DNA from: Bacteroidaceae bacterium
Lineage (GTDB): Bacteria; Bacteroidota; Bacteroidia; Bacteroidales; Bacteroidaceae
Assembly: GCA_016302435.1 (NCBI GenBank)
Contig: JAEDNQ010000063.1
Location: forward strand, 1-12,006
Reading direction: 5' to 3'
Length of the DNA: 12,006 bases
Positions 11,966 through 12,006 of this stretch are shown piece by piece; position 1 is the stretch's first letter, and each line of letters opens with the position of its first letter. Made by a program: the position numbers and the translations under genes. The notes under the pieces were generated by a model. That model was given only the letters and a program-made list of their open reading frames with translations. It was not told the origin of the DNA and searched no databases.

Positions 11966-12006
11966 GGTGTATGGGTGTATGTGGAGAAAGTTCTCCCTCA
12001 TGATAG

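Larger units (their letters stand above)
11688..12006. other. Gene-free right edge
   Basis: No convincing reading frame is visible in these 319 bases. They hold the probable promoter of the phosphate transporter, its C/A-rich leader of about 100 nt, a direct repeat of ATGTTAC (11831-11837 and 11842-11848), an A/T-rich stretch and a hairpin at 11934-11965. Confidence 0.6.

Overview
The window looks like ordinary chromosome from a member of the Bacteroidota, most likely order Bacteroidales and plausibly Prevotellaceae. The evidence is a DUF4293 membrane protein, a Bacteroidota-style Rpb6/omega subunit, a BamD lipoprotein, mostly absent Shine-Dalgarno sequences with A/C-rich leaders, and upstream regions carrying the Bacteroidota -7 element TAnnTTTG. 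I see no tRNA, rRNA, insertion sequence, CRISPR array or phage gene.

Layout from left to right. (1) Minus-strand cluster from 4869 down to 169: bamD, rpoZ, a DUF4293 gene and a ClpA-type AAA+ unfoldase. A promoter lies upstream of bamD and a strong hairpin terminator lies beyond the clp gene (95-129). Gaps of 83, 95 and 152 bp and the lack of internal promoter matches suggest one transcript. (2) uvrB on the plus strand (5121-7166), divergent from bamD, with its own promoter and a leader of about 120 nt holding repeated hairpins. (3) A terminator usable on both strands (7262-7305) between convergent uvrB and panD. (4) Minus-strand panC-panD, two genes of the pantothenate/coenzyme A pathway 21 bp apart. 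(5) cysK (minus), with its own terminator, preceded by a long unusual leader. (6) A Na+/phosphate cotransporter with a C-terminal PhoU-like domain (minus). (7) A gene-free right edge with the probable promoter of that transporter and a hairpin that may end a gene beyond the window.

The part least explained by known genes is the region upstream of cysK (9737-9962). Reading on the cysK strand there is a very good Bacteroidota promoter (TTTG, 20 nt, TACATTTG), then a perfect 11-bp hairpin, then a 34-codon open reading frame whose ATG lies in that hairpin. Its body is an 81-bp array of nine 9-mers encoding a three-residue repeat, Ala-[Ile/Val]-[Lys/Glu]. After its stop come 55 nt of A/C-rich sequence and then cysK. 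This is a candidate leader peptide or regulatory leader that I cannot match to anything known. Other points of interest are altered catalytic residues in the first ATPase ring of the Clp protein, competing hairpins in the uvrB leader, and a repeated pyrimidine-rich element directly after two stop codons in the bamD cluster.
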